The notes under the pieces are model-generated. The model did not search any database. It saw nothing but the letters and a program-made list of their open reading frames with translations, and had not been told where the DNA came from. From the NCBI GenBank assembly GCA_963675995.2, contig CAXXIY010000001.1, forward strand, positions 2,108,001-2,172,000: a stretch of DNA of 64,000 bases. Reading direction: 5' to 3'. The translations under genes and the position numbers were made by a program. This DNA is from JAAFHB01 sp963675995 (GTDB lineage: Bacteria; Bacteroidota; Bacteroidia; Bacteroidales; Prolixibacteraceae). This document shows, piece after piece, positions 43,698-52,280 of this stretch. Each line of letters begins with the position of its first letter. Position 1 is the first letter of the stretch.

Positions 43698-44771
43698 ATG
43701 GAAAATAATTTTGCCAACAGACTAATTTCAGCTCGTAAAATGGCTGGAATTTCGCTACAAAGTTTAGCCGACAAGCTTAGTAATGTTGTATCAAAGCAGT
43801 CGCTGAACAAATATGAGCAAGGTAAGATGAGACCCAATAGTGAAGTGGTAATTGCCATTTCCAATATTCTGAATGTGCCGATAAATTATTTTTATTCGGA
43901 ACCAGCAGTTGAGATTAACTTTTTGAATTTGGGATTTAGAAAATATTCTTCAAAGCTTTCACCAACCGAAGAGGAATCAGTAAAGGAAAAGGCAAAGGAG
44001 GCATTCGAAAGGTATTTCGAATTGGATAACGTTCTGAATGTTCAAGATGACAATCAGTATTTTATTTATCCCACCGTTATTAAAACCCCCGAGGACGCAG
44101 AAAATGCGGCTGTTCAACTTCGTAAAGAATGGGATTTGGGTTATGATCCTATTCCTGATGTTGTTGAGATGCTTGAAGATAAGGGCTATAAGGTCATTGA
44201 AATTGATGCACCAAATTCTTTTGATGGCTTTAAAGCTGATGTCAGTGATAAGAAAGTAATTGTGCTGCGTAAAACCAATCCTGACGATGATATTGTGCGG
44301 AAAAGATTTACCGCTTTACATGAATTAGCTCATCACGCCTTGACTTTCCCTGAAGATATAAGTGAAAAAGATGAAGAAAAGCTTTGTCACGCTTTTGCAA
44401 GTGCGTTGTTGTATCCTGCTGAAATGGCAAGAAAAGAGATGCAAAAAGCAAGGTTCCATTTTTATCAATACGAACTTCAGCTTATTAAAGAAAGATGGGG
44501 CATTTCCTTCTCTGCAACGTTTAGTCGCGCCTTGCAATTAGGAATTATTGATAGCAACGTTTACAAAAAATTCAATATTGGTTATCGGGCAAGGAAATAT
44601 CATGTGCCAAACAATGAACCCGGACGTTTCCGTGGAAAAGAAAGACCTGTGCGAATGGAGCGCTTGGTTTATGTAGGGTTAGCAAAAGAAGTTCTGACAA
44701 TCAATGAAGCTGCCTATTTTGCCGGCATCTCTTCATGGACACTCAGGTCACAAATGAATCAGCTGGTATGA
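43698..44771 (+). CDS. XRE HTH plus ImmA/IrrE metallopeptidase (antitoxin-type)
   Basis: The frame opens at 43662 with TTG, but ATG 43698, with GAAAGG just before it, is preferred. The protein is 357 aa. Residues 5-62 are an XRE helix-turn-helix ('ISARKMAGISLQSLADKLSN', then 'NKYEQGKMRPNSEVVIAI'). The C-terminal part is an ImmA/IrrE (COG2856) zinc peptidase with HELAHH (H208, E209, H212). In this family the peptidase cleaves or relieves regulators, and XRE-COG2856 fusions pair with toxins as predicted antitoxin modules. It overlaps the PIN gene by 4 bp (ATGA), so the two are translated together. Confidence 0.8.
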   Translation: MENNFANRLISARKMAGISLQSLADKLSNVVSKQSLNKYEQGKMRPNSEVVIAISNILNVPINYFYSEPAVEINFLNLGFRKYSSKLSPTEEESVKEKAKEAFERYFELDNVLNVQDDNQYFIYPTVIKTPEDAENAAVQLRKEWDLGYDPIPDVVEMLEDKGYKVIEIDAPNSFDGFKADVSDKKVIVLRKTNPDDDIVRKRFTALHELAHHALTFPEDISEKDEEKLCHAFASALLYPAEMARKEMQKARFHFYQYELQLIKERWGISFSATFSRALQLGIIDSNVYKKFNIGYRARKYHVPNNEPGRFRGKERPVRMERLVYVGLAKEVLTINEAAYFAGISSWTLRSQMNQLV

Positions 44772-45265
44772 AGATCGTTATAACAGATGTCAGTGTGTTC
44801 TTCGACTTGTTTCATTTACAGGTGCTTCCAGAGTTTTTTGCTTTGGAACTTGAAATCCACACTACGGACTTTGTTTATAACGAAATAGTGCACTCAGAGC
44901 AGAAAAGTGAGTTCGCGATATTTGAGCAAAGTAAGAAGCTTCATATTATTAAAATAACTCCTGAAGAAGAGGATGATATTCGTGCAATGAAGCTTTCTCG
45001 CTTAAATAAATCTTTTCCTGACCGGACAGTCCTTTGGAAGGCCAAGCAATTTAATTGTGCTTTACTAACCTGTGATAGGACACTTCGGAAAGAAGCAGAA
45101 GGTCAAGGATTAGAGGTGCGTGGCAGTATTTGGGTGATTAGTGAACTGATTTCTAACGGAATTATATCAAAAGGAAAGGGAATTGACTTGCTGAAGCAAA
45201 TGAAATTGATAAACCCACGGCTGCCGTTGGATGAAATAGATAAGTTGATTAAAAGGCATAAATAA
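44768..45265 (+). CDS. PIN-domain protein (candidate toxin)
   Basis: ATG 44768 overlaps the previous stop (ATGA). A frame start at 44735 exists but would overlap by 37 bp. The 165-aa protein begins 'MKIVITDVSVFFDLFHLQVL' with the first PIN aspartate (D7). Further acids lie in 'TTDFVYNEIV' and 'LLTCDRTLRKEAEG', giving the usual D-E-D layout of a metal-dependent RNase. The family resembles DUF3368-type PIN proteins. It is the second gene of the ImmA-PIN pair, most simply read as toxin with the upstream protein as antitoxin; activity is inferred. Confidence 0.75.
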   Translation: MKIVITDVSVFFDLFHLQVLPEFFALELEIHTTDFVYNEIVHSEQKSEFAIFEQSKKLHIIKITPEEEDDIRAMKLSRLNKSFPDRTVLWKAKQFNCALLTCDRTLRKEAEGQGLEVRGSIWVISELISNGIISKGKGIDLLKQMKLINPRLPLDEIDKLIKRHK

Positions 45266-45270
45266 AAAAA

Positions 45271-45296
45271 CCGAAGCTAATGGAATAAAGCTTCGG
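45271..45296. terminator. Terminator after the PIN gene
   Basis: CCGAAGCT (45271-45278) pairs with AGCTTCGG (45289-45296), an 8-bp perfect stem with A-rich sequence before it. The T-run is weak on the plus strand but A7 upstream gives U7 for the minus strand. Confidence 0.6.
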
Positions 45297-45438
45297 ATAG
45301 TTGAAAATCATTTTTCCTGGTAAGATCATGTTTTCGACCATAAAAGTAGAATTAATTATATTACTACCAAATTTATTCCTTGGGCAAAACGCAAACGCCT
45401 TAGTATGAAATAGTTTGTGAGCCATAAACATTTAACAA

Positions 45439-45612
45439 ATGGCAAAGAATGGAACTCCCGGAGACGGACACCGCAACGGTGCCGTAAGGGAACGTTCGCA
45501 GGTTTTTAATCCAAAGACCGAACAGTGGGTAAAAAGAGATACCAACACTGGAAGGTTTATTGATGTAAACCAGAACGGACAGCCACACAAAGGCGTGCGC
45601 AAGGAAAAGTAG
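45439..45612 (+). CDS. 57-aa basic protein, widespread family of unknown function
   Basis: A short ORF starting ATG 45439: 'MAKNGTPGDGHRNGAVRERS', then 'VFNPKTEQWVKRDTNTGRF' and ending 'HKGVRKEK'. Similar short, basic, glycine-rich proteins with the 'NPKT...W.KRD..TG.F' pattern occur in many bacteria. It looks intact and conserved-like, with its own ATG and stop. It is the gene nearest the first IS copy. No function is known. Confidence 0.65.
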   Translation: MAKNGTPGDGHRNGAVRERSQVFNPKTEQWVKRDTNTGRFIDVNQNGQPHKGVRKEK

Positions 45613-45738
45613 CAGAATCCTTAAATCTGTTAGCCTGAACCTCCCGGGCAAGAGTGGAGGAAGTTAAGAATCTTTAATATAATTGTACGGCAAATCCTGT
45701 TAATTACATTCTTCGGAGAAGCTGTCAATTGAAAATAA

Positions 45739-45768
45739 AATCAGCCCTGCTGTTTGGTGGGGCTGATT
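45739..45768 (+). terminator. Terminator hairpin left of IS copy 1
   Basis: AATCAGCCC (45739-45747) pairs with GGGCTGATT (45760-45768) around a 12-nt loop; ATTTAAT follows, with no real T-run, so termination on the plus strand is possible but not certain. It lies 50 bp before the left end of the IS. Confidence 0.6.
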
Positions 45769-45818
45769 ATTTAATAGCTTTTCGATGTAAAAGCAACTTT
45801 GGCGACTTAAACTTAAAC

Positions 45819-47162
45819 TGTAGAAGTTTAGACTTCGTCTGACAGTAGGGATATTTTTGAGTTAATAATTCAATGCGTTTTTTAAGGCATCTTCTCCCGG
45901 AATGATATGCTGGATTTGGGGGCCATTAATGCCCCCGTGACCATTCCAGTCGGACAGGATATTCCTATCAGGTTGGTCGCCACCAGAGCCTGGTTCCGCT
46001 TCTCCTGTCAGGTATAAAGATACATCTTTTTGAAATTGAGTATCCAGCATTTTACTTTTTGTCAGGTGAAGTGTCTCATTCCATGTTTGCCACGGTGTTT
46101 TACCAAAACAGTACTTCCCGGAATGAGGACGTTCTTTGTTATAATGATCAAGCCAAAGATCCACATCTATCTGTAGATCAACTATGGAGCTGTAAATTTT
46201 TTTCCGAAAAGCTACCGCATAAAACTCTTCTTGCATCGTTTTGTGGAATCGTTCACAAATTCCATTTGTCTGCGGATGCCTTGCTTTGGTTCGTGTATGA
46301 TCGATGTCTTCTATTGCCAGGTATAATTGGTATTCATGATGTTCACGTGCTCCGCAATATTCGGTTCCCCGATCAGTTAAGATCCTTAGCAGTGGAATTT
46401 TACTTTCTTCATACATTGGCAATACCCTGTCATTAAGCATATCTGCGGCAACAAGGGCATTTTTACGATCGTACAATTTAGCCTGGGCAACTTTAGTGTA
46501 AGTATCAATAAATGTTTGCTGATATATCCGACCAACACCTTTTATAGTGCCCACATAGTAAGTGTCTTGTGCACCGAGGTATCCTGGATGTTGCGTTTCT
46601 ATCTCACCTTGTGCAAACTTTTCTTCCTTGGCTTTTTCAAGGGCTACAACCTGAGCTTCAGTCAAGACCAATCCATCCTGAGCAGCCCGTTTTTCAAGCA
46701 ATTTAAGCCTTTTCTGGAAAGTTTCTACACCATTACGGAGCCAAACACAACGCACTCCTGCAGGGGAAATAAAAACACCTTTCTTCTTCAATTCGTTCGA
46801 GGCACGTTGTTGTCCATAAGCCGGAAAATCAAAGGCAATCTGTTTAACCTGATCTTCAATGGCCTCTTCAATGCGGTTTTTAAGTACTGGTTTCCTGCGT
46901 GAAACCTCATGAAGTGCTAATTCTCCTCCTTTTTCATACAGCTCTCTAAAACGGTAAAAGCTATCACGACTGTAACCGAAGATTTTACAGGCTTGTGAAA
47001 CGTTACCTAATTGCTCTGACAAATTGAGCAATCCTAACTTGGTTTTGATTAATTTTACTTCTGTATTCATTTCTGACAGTTTTAGTGGATTAAACTTCTT
47101 TTTGAATGCAATTACAAAGTTAGTTTAATCCCTGACTGTCAGATTAAGTCGCAACTATTACA
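45819..47162 (-). mobile_element. Insertion sequence copy 1 (IS481-like)
   Basis: About 1344 bp. The ends are imperfect 27-bp inverted repeats: TGTAGAAGTTTAGACTTCG... on the left and the complement of ...GTCGCAACTATTACA on the right. The second copy (55844-57187) is nearly identical; in the compared parts I saw one base change (46231 T against 56256 C, silent). No target duplication flanks this copy (TTAAAC on the left, AATGAT on the right), so it may be a recombinant or a partner lost by deletion. Confidence 0.85.
45862..47070 (-). CDS. IS481-like DDE transposase, copy 1
   Basis: A 402-aa transposase. The N-terminus has an HTH region ('QACKIFGYSRDSFYRFRELY'). The rve/DDE core (about 160-340) shows a first D in 'GAQDTYYVGTIKGVG', a second in 'RILTDRGTEYCG' and the Glu in 'NGICERFHKTMQEEF'. 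The C-terminus has the 'HYNKERPHSG' block. These are the marks of IS481/IS3-type integrase-core transposases. The chain is identical to the second copy at the protein level and looks functional. It fills most of the element between the inverted repeats. Confidence 0.9.
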   Translation of the reverse strand: MNTEVKLIKTKLGLLNLSEQLGNVSQACKIFGYSRDSFYRFRELYEKGGELALHEVSRRKPVLKNRIEEAIEDQVKQIAFDFPAYGQQRASNELKKKGVFISPAGVRCVWLRNGVETFQKRLKLLEKRAAQDGLVLTEAQVVALEKAKEEKFAQGEIETQHPGYLGAQDTYYVGTIKGVGRIYQQTFIDTYTKVAQAKLYDRKNALVAADMLNDRVLPMYEESKIPLLRILTDRGTEYCGAREHHEYQLYLAIEDIDHTRTKARHPQTNGICERFHKTMQEEFYAVAFRKKIYSSIVDLQIDVDLWLDHYNKERPHSGKYCFGKTPWQTWNETLHLTKSKMLDTQFQKDVSLYLTGEAEPGSGGDQPDRNILSDWNGHGGINGPQIQHIIPGEDALKNALNY

Positions 47163-47208
47163 AATGATGACATCCAAAAATTGATGCAAAAATTAAGCTG
47201 GCCAGACC

Positions 47209-47862
47209 TTAATAAGATATTTCAATAAATACCCTATTGATCGTGCCGTTTTGGTCGATACTTTTTACTTTGATTTGAAGTGGGAACTTGGTTTTATGAA
47301 ATACTATTGAATGAACTATCTTCACGTAGCCTATAACTTGTTCTCCCTTTTTTACCTTAACGGCAAATTTATCGTATTGATTTCCACTCTCAAGCAGATA
47401 GTTCAATTTCTCGCCAACAGATAGTGTGCCTGGCTGTAATTTTCGATGTGAAAGGCCGCAAATCTCACTTACAAATTTTAAATCTTTAATTGGATGGAAA
47501 TCGGCTAAAAATTCAAAATTGTCGTTAGACAGCATTCCCTGAGTATAAGCCAAAAGGTAAAACTTATCTTCCTTATGTTTCGAATCAATGTCCCAAAAGT
47601 CAAGATAACGCTGAATGTCTGATCGTTCAGTTTTTATAAGGCGTTGTCCAAAAATCTCAAGTACATTATCAGTATAAGTTCTTTCAATTTCCGGAAAATC
47701 AACATACGGAGAAAATCCGTCTTCCATCGCTTTGTGAACGCCAGTTTTAAGGTATTGAAAGCGTACTCCATTGGTGGCACTTTTGTGAATTGCCCCAACA
47801 ATTGTACGGCGGCTTCCCTTACCCTTGCGCCATGCTAAATATATTTTCCCGATCGCTTTCAC
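47209..47862 (-). CDS. HIRAN-domain protein
   Basis: A 217-aa protein. The first 100 residues ('IYLAWRKGKGSRRTIVGAIH' and 'GFSPYVDFPEIERTY') resemble a HipA-N-like module. The C-terminal 90 residues ('VSEICGLSHRKLQPGTLSVG', then 'GNQYDKFAVKVKKGEQVIGY') are a HIRAN domain, the fold that binds single-stranded 3' DNA ends in HLTF-type proteins. Its start overlaps the stop of the HipA-like kinase by 4 bp (47859-47862), so the pair is translated together. The pair is the last part of an hsdR-hsdM-hsdS unit. A decayed copy of the gene's start is found at 43066-43208. Confidence 0.75.
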   Translation of the reverse strand: MKAIGKIYLAWRKGKGSRRTIVGAIHKSATNGVRFQYLKTGVHKAMEDGFSPYVDFPEIERTYTDNVLEIFGQRLIKTERSDIQRYLDFWDIDSKHKEDKFYLLAYTQGMLSNDNFEFLADFHPIKDLKFVSEICGLSHRKLQPGTLSVGEKLNYLLESGNQYDKFAVKVKKGEQVIGYVKIVHSIVFHKTKFPLQIKVKSIDQNGTINRVFIEISY

Positions 47863-48890
47863 CCAATCAAAGTTATCAATTTTTGAGCCCGCAAAACTAT
47901 CAATTTTAAAATAAAATCCTTCCTCTCCTGCGGTAATTTGTGTTTTTCAAGTGCATAAGGTAATTCTAAATCAATATTGTCGATGCAATTCTTAATTTTT
48001 ACTTCATTAAACTTTACTTTTACCCTACCAATAATGCGTTTAACAACTTCAGGATATAAGTTGTTTACATTTTTTATGAGTTCAAAATGACTAATTTTCT
48101 TTCCTTCCCAATGGATCTCCGATAATCCTCTATTAATCGCGTAAGCATTCATCATTAATTCATCGACAATCATTTTATTCATTTTTACATCATCAATTTC
48201 GCGTCCCAAACAACTTCCGCTATCATAGATTTGAGAAAACCGACCGGGCATTTTAAGACTAATTTCCTTGATCATCTGGGATGTTATTTCTGGTTTAATT
48301 TTAGAGGTAATCCCCATTATTGAAAATAAAGTTTTAATCTTGCCCTTAGATGCAGCTTGTTCCAGAATTTTAATAACCTCGTTGTATTCGGTAATAATTC
48401 CCCAATTTTCCTGATGCCTGTCGCTATTCCCGATTAGGCTGTCAAGAATAATAATCTCAATGATTTTTTCGACATAATGATCAAGGTGATAGAATTTTAA
48501 TGCGTCACTGATAAGTTGAAAAGTGTATTGCTTTTTTGACTCTTTGTCTTCAGGATCGTATGTTGTATCAAATCCTGTCAGATATTTAATTCCTTCGTTG
48601 AGCGTGTCTTTGCCCATTGTGACCATCGATTTTGAAAGGCACCCAATCTGCCCATTATTAAAGGCAATGTCGTAGGTAAGCATGTTAAATCCAAAAAGCT
48701 TACCAATTTCGCTAGCAATAATCTCTGACCAAAATTCGTGCTTATAATCCTTTTTCTCCCTTTTCAAAGATGTTTTAAAGTAATAAGCTGAATGATCTGC
48801 TGGGTTCTCAACAATCACTTTATCTCGGGTTCCACCTGTTTGAAACCACGTCCGTTCATTCCATCCCGATATGTCGTGAAACTTTGCCAT
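47859..48890 (-). CDS. HipA-like kinase-fold protein
   Basis: A 343-aa protein. The central catalytic block 'LIGNSDRHQENWGI' has D157, H159 and N162, and 'IYDSGSCLGRE' (D222) would be the metal-binding site. These are typical of the HipA/PI3-kinase-like fold, whose founder HipA phosphorylates glutamyl-tRNA synthetase. The N-terminal part 'HSAYYFKTSLKREKKDYKHE' holds the probable ATP-binding lysine. The C-terminal helices differ from HipA proper, so the target is unknown. It lies 38 bp after hsdS and overlaps the HIRAN gene. Confidence 0.75.
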   Translation of the reverse strand: MAKFHDISGWNERTWFQTGGTRDKVIVENPADHSAYYFKTSLKREKKDYKHEFWSEIIASEIGKLFGFNMLTYDIAFNNGQIGCLSKSMVTMGKDTLNEGIKYLTGFDTTYDPEDKESKKQYTFQLISDALKFYHLDHYVEKIIEIIILDSLIGNSDRHQENWGIITEYNEVIKILEQAASKGKIKTLFSIMGITSKIKPEITSQMIKEISLKMPGRFSQIYDSGSCLGREIDDVKMNKMIVDELMMNAYAINRGLSEIHWEGKKISHFELIKNVNNLYPEVVKRIIGRVKVKFNEVKIKNCIDNIDLELPYALEKHKLPQERKDFILKLIVLRAQKLITLIG

Positions 48891-48928
48891 AAGCTCATTC
48901 TTTATTCCGGTTCTGCGGCCAAATTCAT

Positions 48929-50689
48929 TTACCCGTTGGTTGTTGCATAACCCACCTTGTCCGCAGGGTTCTTAACCAGCGCTTGCTCCACCACCGCCCC
49001 GGCTAGCAGGTTCTGGGTGGTTTGGGCCTGATTGATACATTCTTTCAACGCATCGCAAAGGGCAAACAATTCATCCACTTTGGCTACAATGCGGTGCTGC
49101 TCGGCGAGAGGGGGTAGAGGAATACAGGAACTTTCAATTCTATGAAGTGCTAACTTTGGTTGTGCAAGTTGTTTCGTTTTCTCAATAAATTGATCTTGCA
49201 ACATTTCGCTTGATAAAGTCTTTTGAAGCCAAGTTTTGTTAATCTCTTGAAACACAATTTTAGCTGCATTTTCTGTCAACTGCATTCCATCAAAATATTC
49301 AGGTACTATACCAACATCTCCAATTGTACCAGCAATAGTAATATATAGATCATTTTTGCTGATAGTATATCTTGAAATTTCTGATTGGGTTTCCTTAGAA
49401 ACGTACTTTAAATTGTCGCATAAGATTGTCCCATTCTTCATATTAGTTACTTGTACATAAATATACGGCGTTTCTGTCATTGAGAAAGAATGCCCACTTG
49501 GAAGCCTTTTCCCTCCTTTTATTTCACTAAATGATCCGAGTCTCGTCCATTCCCATCCTTTCGGTAACTCAAACGGTTTTTTGTCATTAGTAATTTCAGG
49601 GAGCGGGTCTTGTTTTTTGATTTTACCTTCTTTGACCAGTTGTGCCTTTTCTTTGGCAATCTTCTTCAGCAGTTCGCTGGCGCGTTCGTCGTTTGGGTCT
49701 TGCGGTACGAGTTTGCCCATTACGGCCAGTTGGAGAATGGTTTGCTTGAGTTGGTCGATGCAGTATTCGGTGGTGAATAAGGTGTCGAAATGGCTGGCAA
49801 TGCGCTGCCAGGCTTCTTCCAGTTCGGCTGGACTGGCGGCACTGGTTAACGCACCAAGCAAAAGTTCTACTAAGGTTTGGTGGGCGGCATTGCTTTCAGT
49901 TTGTTGCTGCTCCAGTTGGTCGCACAAGGCCATCAGTTCGTCTACTTTGGCAACAATGCGTTGCTGCTCGGCCAGAGGAGGAAGAGGAATGACCAATTTT
50001 TCCATTCTTTCCTTTGTCATATGGATCATTGCTATACCGTTTCCTGATGCTTTTATCTTTTGTGTTATCGAAGATAAATATTGGTACATGAACATTTTAT
50101 CAAAAGAGGTCACATCAAAAAAATCTAATTTCCAAATATGGTAATGATATATTACTTTTCCTCCATCCCAAATAAATGGTCCAAATGAAGCAGACCAAGA
50201 ATAAATTAAATCACCACTGTCAATATACTTTTCAGGTTCTAATTCCAAATCTGAATAATACCATTCATTAGAAGTAAAAAGATTACCCACTCTCAAAAGA
50301 GGAGTTCCTTCCTGCAACATTTCATGTATTTTATATGCGCGGCCATTTATTACTTGCAAAACGTTTCCTAATCGTGCAAAAGACCATCCGGAAGGTACAT
50401 TTTCAGGTTTATCATCATCTGCAATTTCGGGTAAAGGAGCTTGTTTCTTGATTTTTCCTTCTTTGATTAACCGCTTCTTTTCGGCTTCAATCTTTTTCAG
50501 GAGAACGCTGGCAGGTTCATCTTTGGGGTCTTGTGGTACGAGTTTGCCGCGCACGGCCAGTTCCAAAATCAGCTCGCGAAGTTTCTGTATGCCCAGCAAA
50601 CTTTGGTTGTTTGCCCGTATGCCACGCCCGCTGGTTTTCAGGGTTTGTGCGGTTGTCCAGGTATCGAAAGTGTTTATAATTGTGTTCAT
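48929..50689 (-). CDS. hsdS: Type I restriction-modification specificity subunit HsdS
   Basis: A 586-aa protein with two target-recognition domains. Each is followed by the conserved helical spacer ('IPLPPLAEQQRIVAKVDELM' near 240 and 'IPLPPLAEQHRIVAKVDELF' near 540), which connects to the methylase. The first TRD has 'PSGWSFARLGNVLQVINGRA', the second 'PKGWEWTRLGSFSEIKGGKR'. The duplicate spacer-linked layout is that of a full HsdS and sets the bipartite target sequence. It follows hsdM by about 100 bp with REP-like hairpins in between. The protein looks intact. Confidence 0.92.
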   Translation of the reverse strand: MNTIINTFDTWTTAQTLKTSGRGIRANNQSLLGIQKLRELILELAVRGKLVPQDPKDEPASVLLKKIEAEKKRLIKEGKIKKQAPLPEIADDDKPENVPSGWSFARLGNVLQVINGRAYKIHEMLQEGTPLLRVGNLFTSNEWYYSDLELEPEKYIDSGDLIYSWSASFGPFIWDGGKVIYHYHIWKLDFFDVTSFDKMFMYQYLSSITQKIKASGNGIAMIHMTKERMEKLVIPLPPLAEQQRIVAKVDELMALCDQLEQQQTESNAAHQTLVELLLGALTSAASPAELEEAWQRIASHFDTLFTTEYCIDQLKQTILQLAVMGKLVPQDPNDERASELLKKIAKEKAQLVKEGKIKKQDPLPEITNDKKPFELPKGWEWTRLGSFSEIKGGKRLPSGHSFSMTETPYIYVQVTNMKNGTILCDNLKYVSKETQSEISRYTISKNDLYITIAGTIGDVGIVPEYFDGMQLTENAAKIVFQEINKTWLQKTLSSEMLQDQFIEKTKQLAQPKLALHRIESSCIPLPPLAEQHRIVAKVDELFALCDALKECINQAQTTQNLLAGAVVEQALVKNPADKVGYATTNG

Positions 50690-50732
50690 GTTTTTGTTTT
50701 AAAATTTCGCGGTTACAAACCGTGATACCCAA

Positions 50733-50830
50733 ATCCGCGAATCGGAATTCGCGACACCCAGCAACACCCGGGTGATGCGGTTTTTAACCTCATTTTTAGA
50801 TTATCCGCGAATCGGAATCCGCGGCACCCA
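50733..50830. repeat. REP-like hairpin repeats at the hsdM-hsdS junction
   Basis: Two 28-bp copies (50733-50760 and 50803-50830; two differences) contain the hairpin CGCGAATCGGAATTCGCG followed by CACCCA. A related CGGTTACAAACCG hairpin sits just before the first (50710-50722). The second copy lies in the 3' end of hsdM itself. These resemble dispersed extragenic palindromes and may affect mRNA stability between the two genes. Confidence 0.6.
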
Positions 50831-52280
50831 ATGCTTCGCTTAAAATGGATTTCAACTGGTTGCGCAAACTGCCGATGCTTTTTTGCTGCTGTTCGTATTT
50901 CCGAAGCAATTCATCGGGGTCGTGGCTCACCTGTTCGCCCACATGCGGGTTCTTCATGTCTAGGTTATAGTTCCGGGCTTTTATGTCTTCCAGCGAAACT
51001 TTCCATGCCTGTTCGTTTTCAACCCTTGCTGCAAAACCATCGGCTTCGGTTCCCCACCAGTCCATTTCTGGCTTAAACTCTTCGAAACGCATGGGTTTGG
51101 TTTTGTTGTAGCTTTTCACCCCTTCAGGATACGGGTGTTCGTAATACCAAACCGTTTCGGTGGACTTGCCTTTGGTAAAAAACAGCAGGTTGGTTTTTAT
51201 GCCGGTGTACGGACTAAACACGCCGTTTGGCAAGCGGACAATGGTATGCAGGTTACACTCTTCGAACAGCTTTTCTTTGATGCGGGTTTTAATGCCTTCG
51301 CCAAACAGGAACCCGTCGGGCAATACGAGTGCCGCACGCCCATTGGGTTTCAGCAGATGAATGATGAGCGTGAGGAACAAATCGGCGGTTTCGCGGGTGC
51401 GGAAGGTGGCAGGAAAGTTATTCTCGATGCCGTCTTCTTCCATTCCCCCAAATGGCGGATTGGTCACAATTACATGCACCCGGTCTTTGGGTCCGTAGTC
51501 GCGCAAAGGGCGACTCAACGTGTTATCGTGCCGGATGTTTGTAGGTGAATCGATGCCATGCAAAATCATGTTGGTGGTGCAAAGCATGTGTGGCAAAGTC
51601 TTCTTTTCCACGCCATGAACCGTACTTTGAAGCAGCTCTTCGTCAGCAGCCGTATGAACGAAATGTTCGCGTTTGAATTCTATCACATTCGAAAGAAAAC
51701 CACCGGTTCCGCAAGCCGGGTCGAGTACGATTTCATCCAGTTGCGGCGCTACCCGGTCAACGATAAGCGTAGTAACGGCCCGGGGTGTGTAAAATTCACC
51801 GGCATTTCCGGCGCTCTGTAAATCCTTCAGTATTTGTTCGTAAATGTTACCGAACGTGTGGCGGTCGTCTTTGGTGTTGAAATCAATTTCGCTGATTTTG
51901 TTGATCACCTGTCGCATCAGGGTGCCCGATTTCATGTAGTTGTAGGCATCTTCGAATACATTGTGAACAACCTGGGCACGCTTATTTTGCAGGTTCAGCT
52001 TATCTTTCAGGGTTGGAAACAGTTGCAGGTTCACAAAATCCGAGAGTTCGTCGCCTGTCATTCCTTCGGAGTCGGCAGCCCAGTTTCGCCACCGCAAATG
52101 TTCGGGCAGCGGCGATTTATAGTTGTCTTCGGTCAGCTCCAGTTCGGCTTCGCGGTCGTCAAATATCTTTAAAAAGAACATCCACACCAATTGACTGATT
52201 CGTTGGGCATCACCATCGACACCCACGTCTTTTCGCATAATATCCTGAATGGACTTAATTATGCCTGATACATTGCTCAT
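50796..52280 (-). CDS. hsdM: Type I restriction-modification methylase subunit HsdM
   Basis: A 494-aa N6-adenine methylase. Motif I 'VLDPACGTGGFLSNVIEF' lies near residue 185 and motif IV 'VTNPPFGG' near 272 (NPPF type). The N-terminal domain ('VSGIIKSIQDIMRKDVGVDG') is helical as in other HsdM proteins. It binds SAM and, with HsdS, methylates the recognised adenines. The hsdR stop overlaps the hsdM start by 4 bp (52277-52280), so the two are coupled. Length and both motifs match active family members. Confidence 0.95.
   Translation of the reverse strand: MSNVSGIIKSIQDIMRKDVGVDGDAQRISQLVWMFFLKIFDDREAELELTEDNYKSPLPEHLRWRNWAADSEGMTGDELSDFVNLQLFPTLKDKLNLQNKRAQVVHNVFEDAYNYMKSGTLMRQVINKISEIDFNTKDDRHTFGNIYEQILKDLQSAGNAGEFYTPRAVTTLIVDRVAPQLDEIVLDPACGTGGFLSNVIEFKREHFVHTAADEELLQSTVHGVEKKTLPHMLCTTNMILHGIDSPTNIRHDNTLSRPLRDYGPKDRVHVIVTNPPFGGMEEDGIENNFPATFRTRETADLFLTLIIHLLKPNGRAALVLPDGFLFGEGIKTRIKEKLFEECNLHTIVRLPNGVFSPYTGIKTNLLFFTKGKSTETVWYYEHPYPEGVKSYNKTKPMRFEEFKPEMDWWGTEADGFAARVENEQAWKVSLEDIKARNYNLDMKNPHVGEQVSHDPDELLRKYEQQQKSIGSLRNQLKSILSEALGAADSDSRII

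Noticed and set aside
46059..46902. Plus-strand ORFs inside both IS copies (about 125 and 128 aa)
   Set aside because: Present only because the transposase is read antisense; identical in both copies and without start signals.
49581..50144. 187-codon plus-strand ORF inside hsdS
   Set aside because: Antisense shadow of hsdS; Ser/Cys-rich composition is that of a reversed frame.
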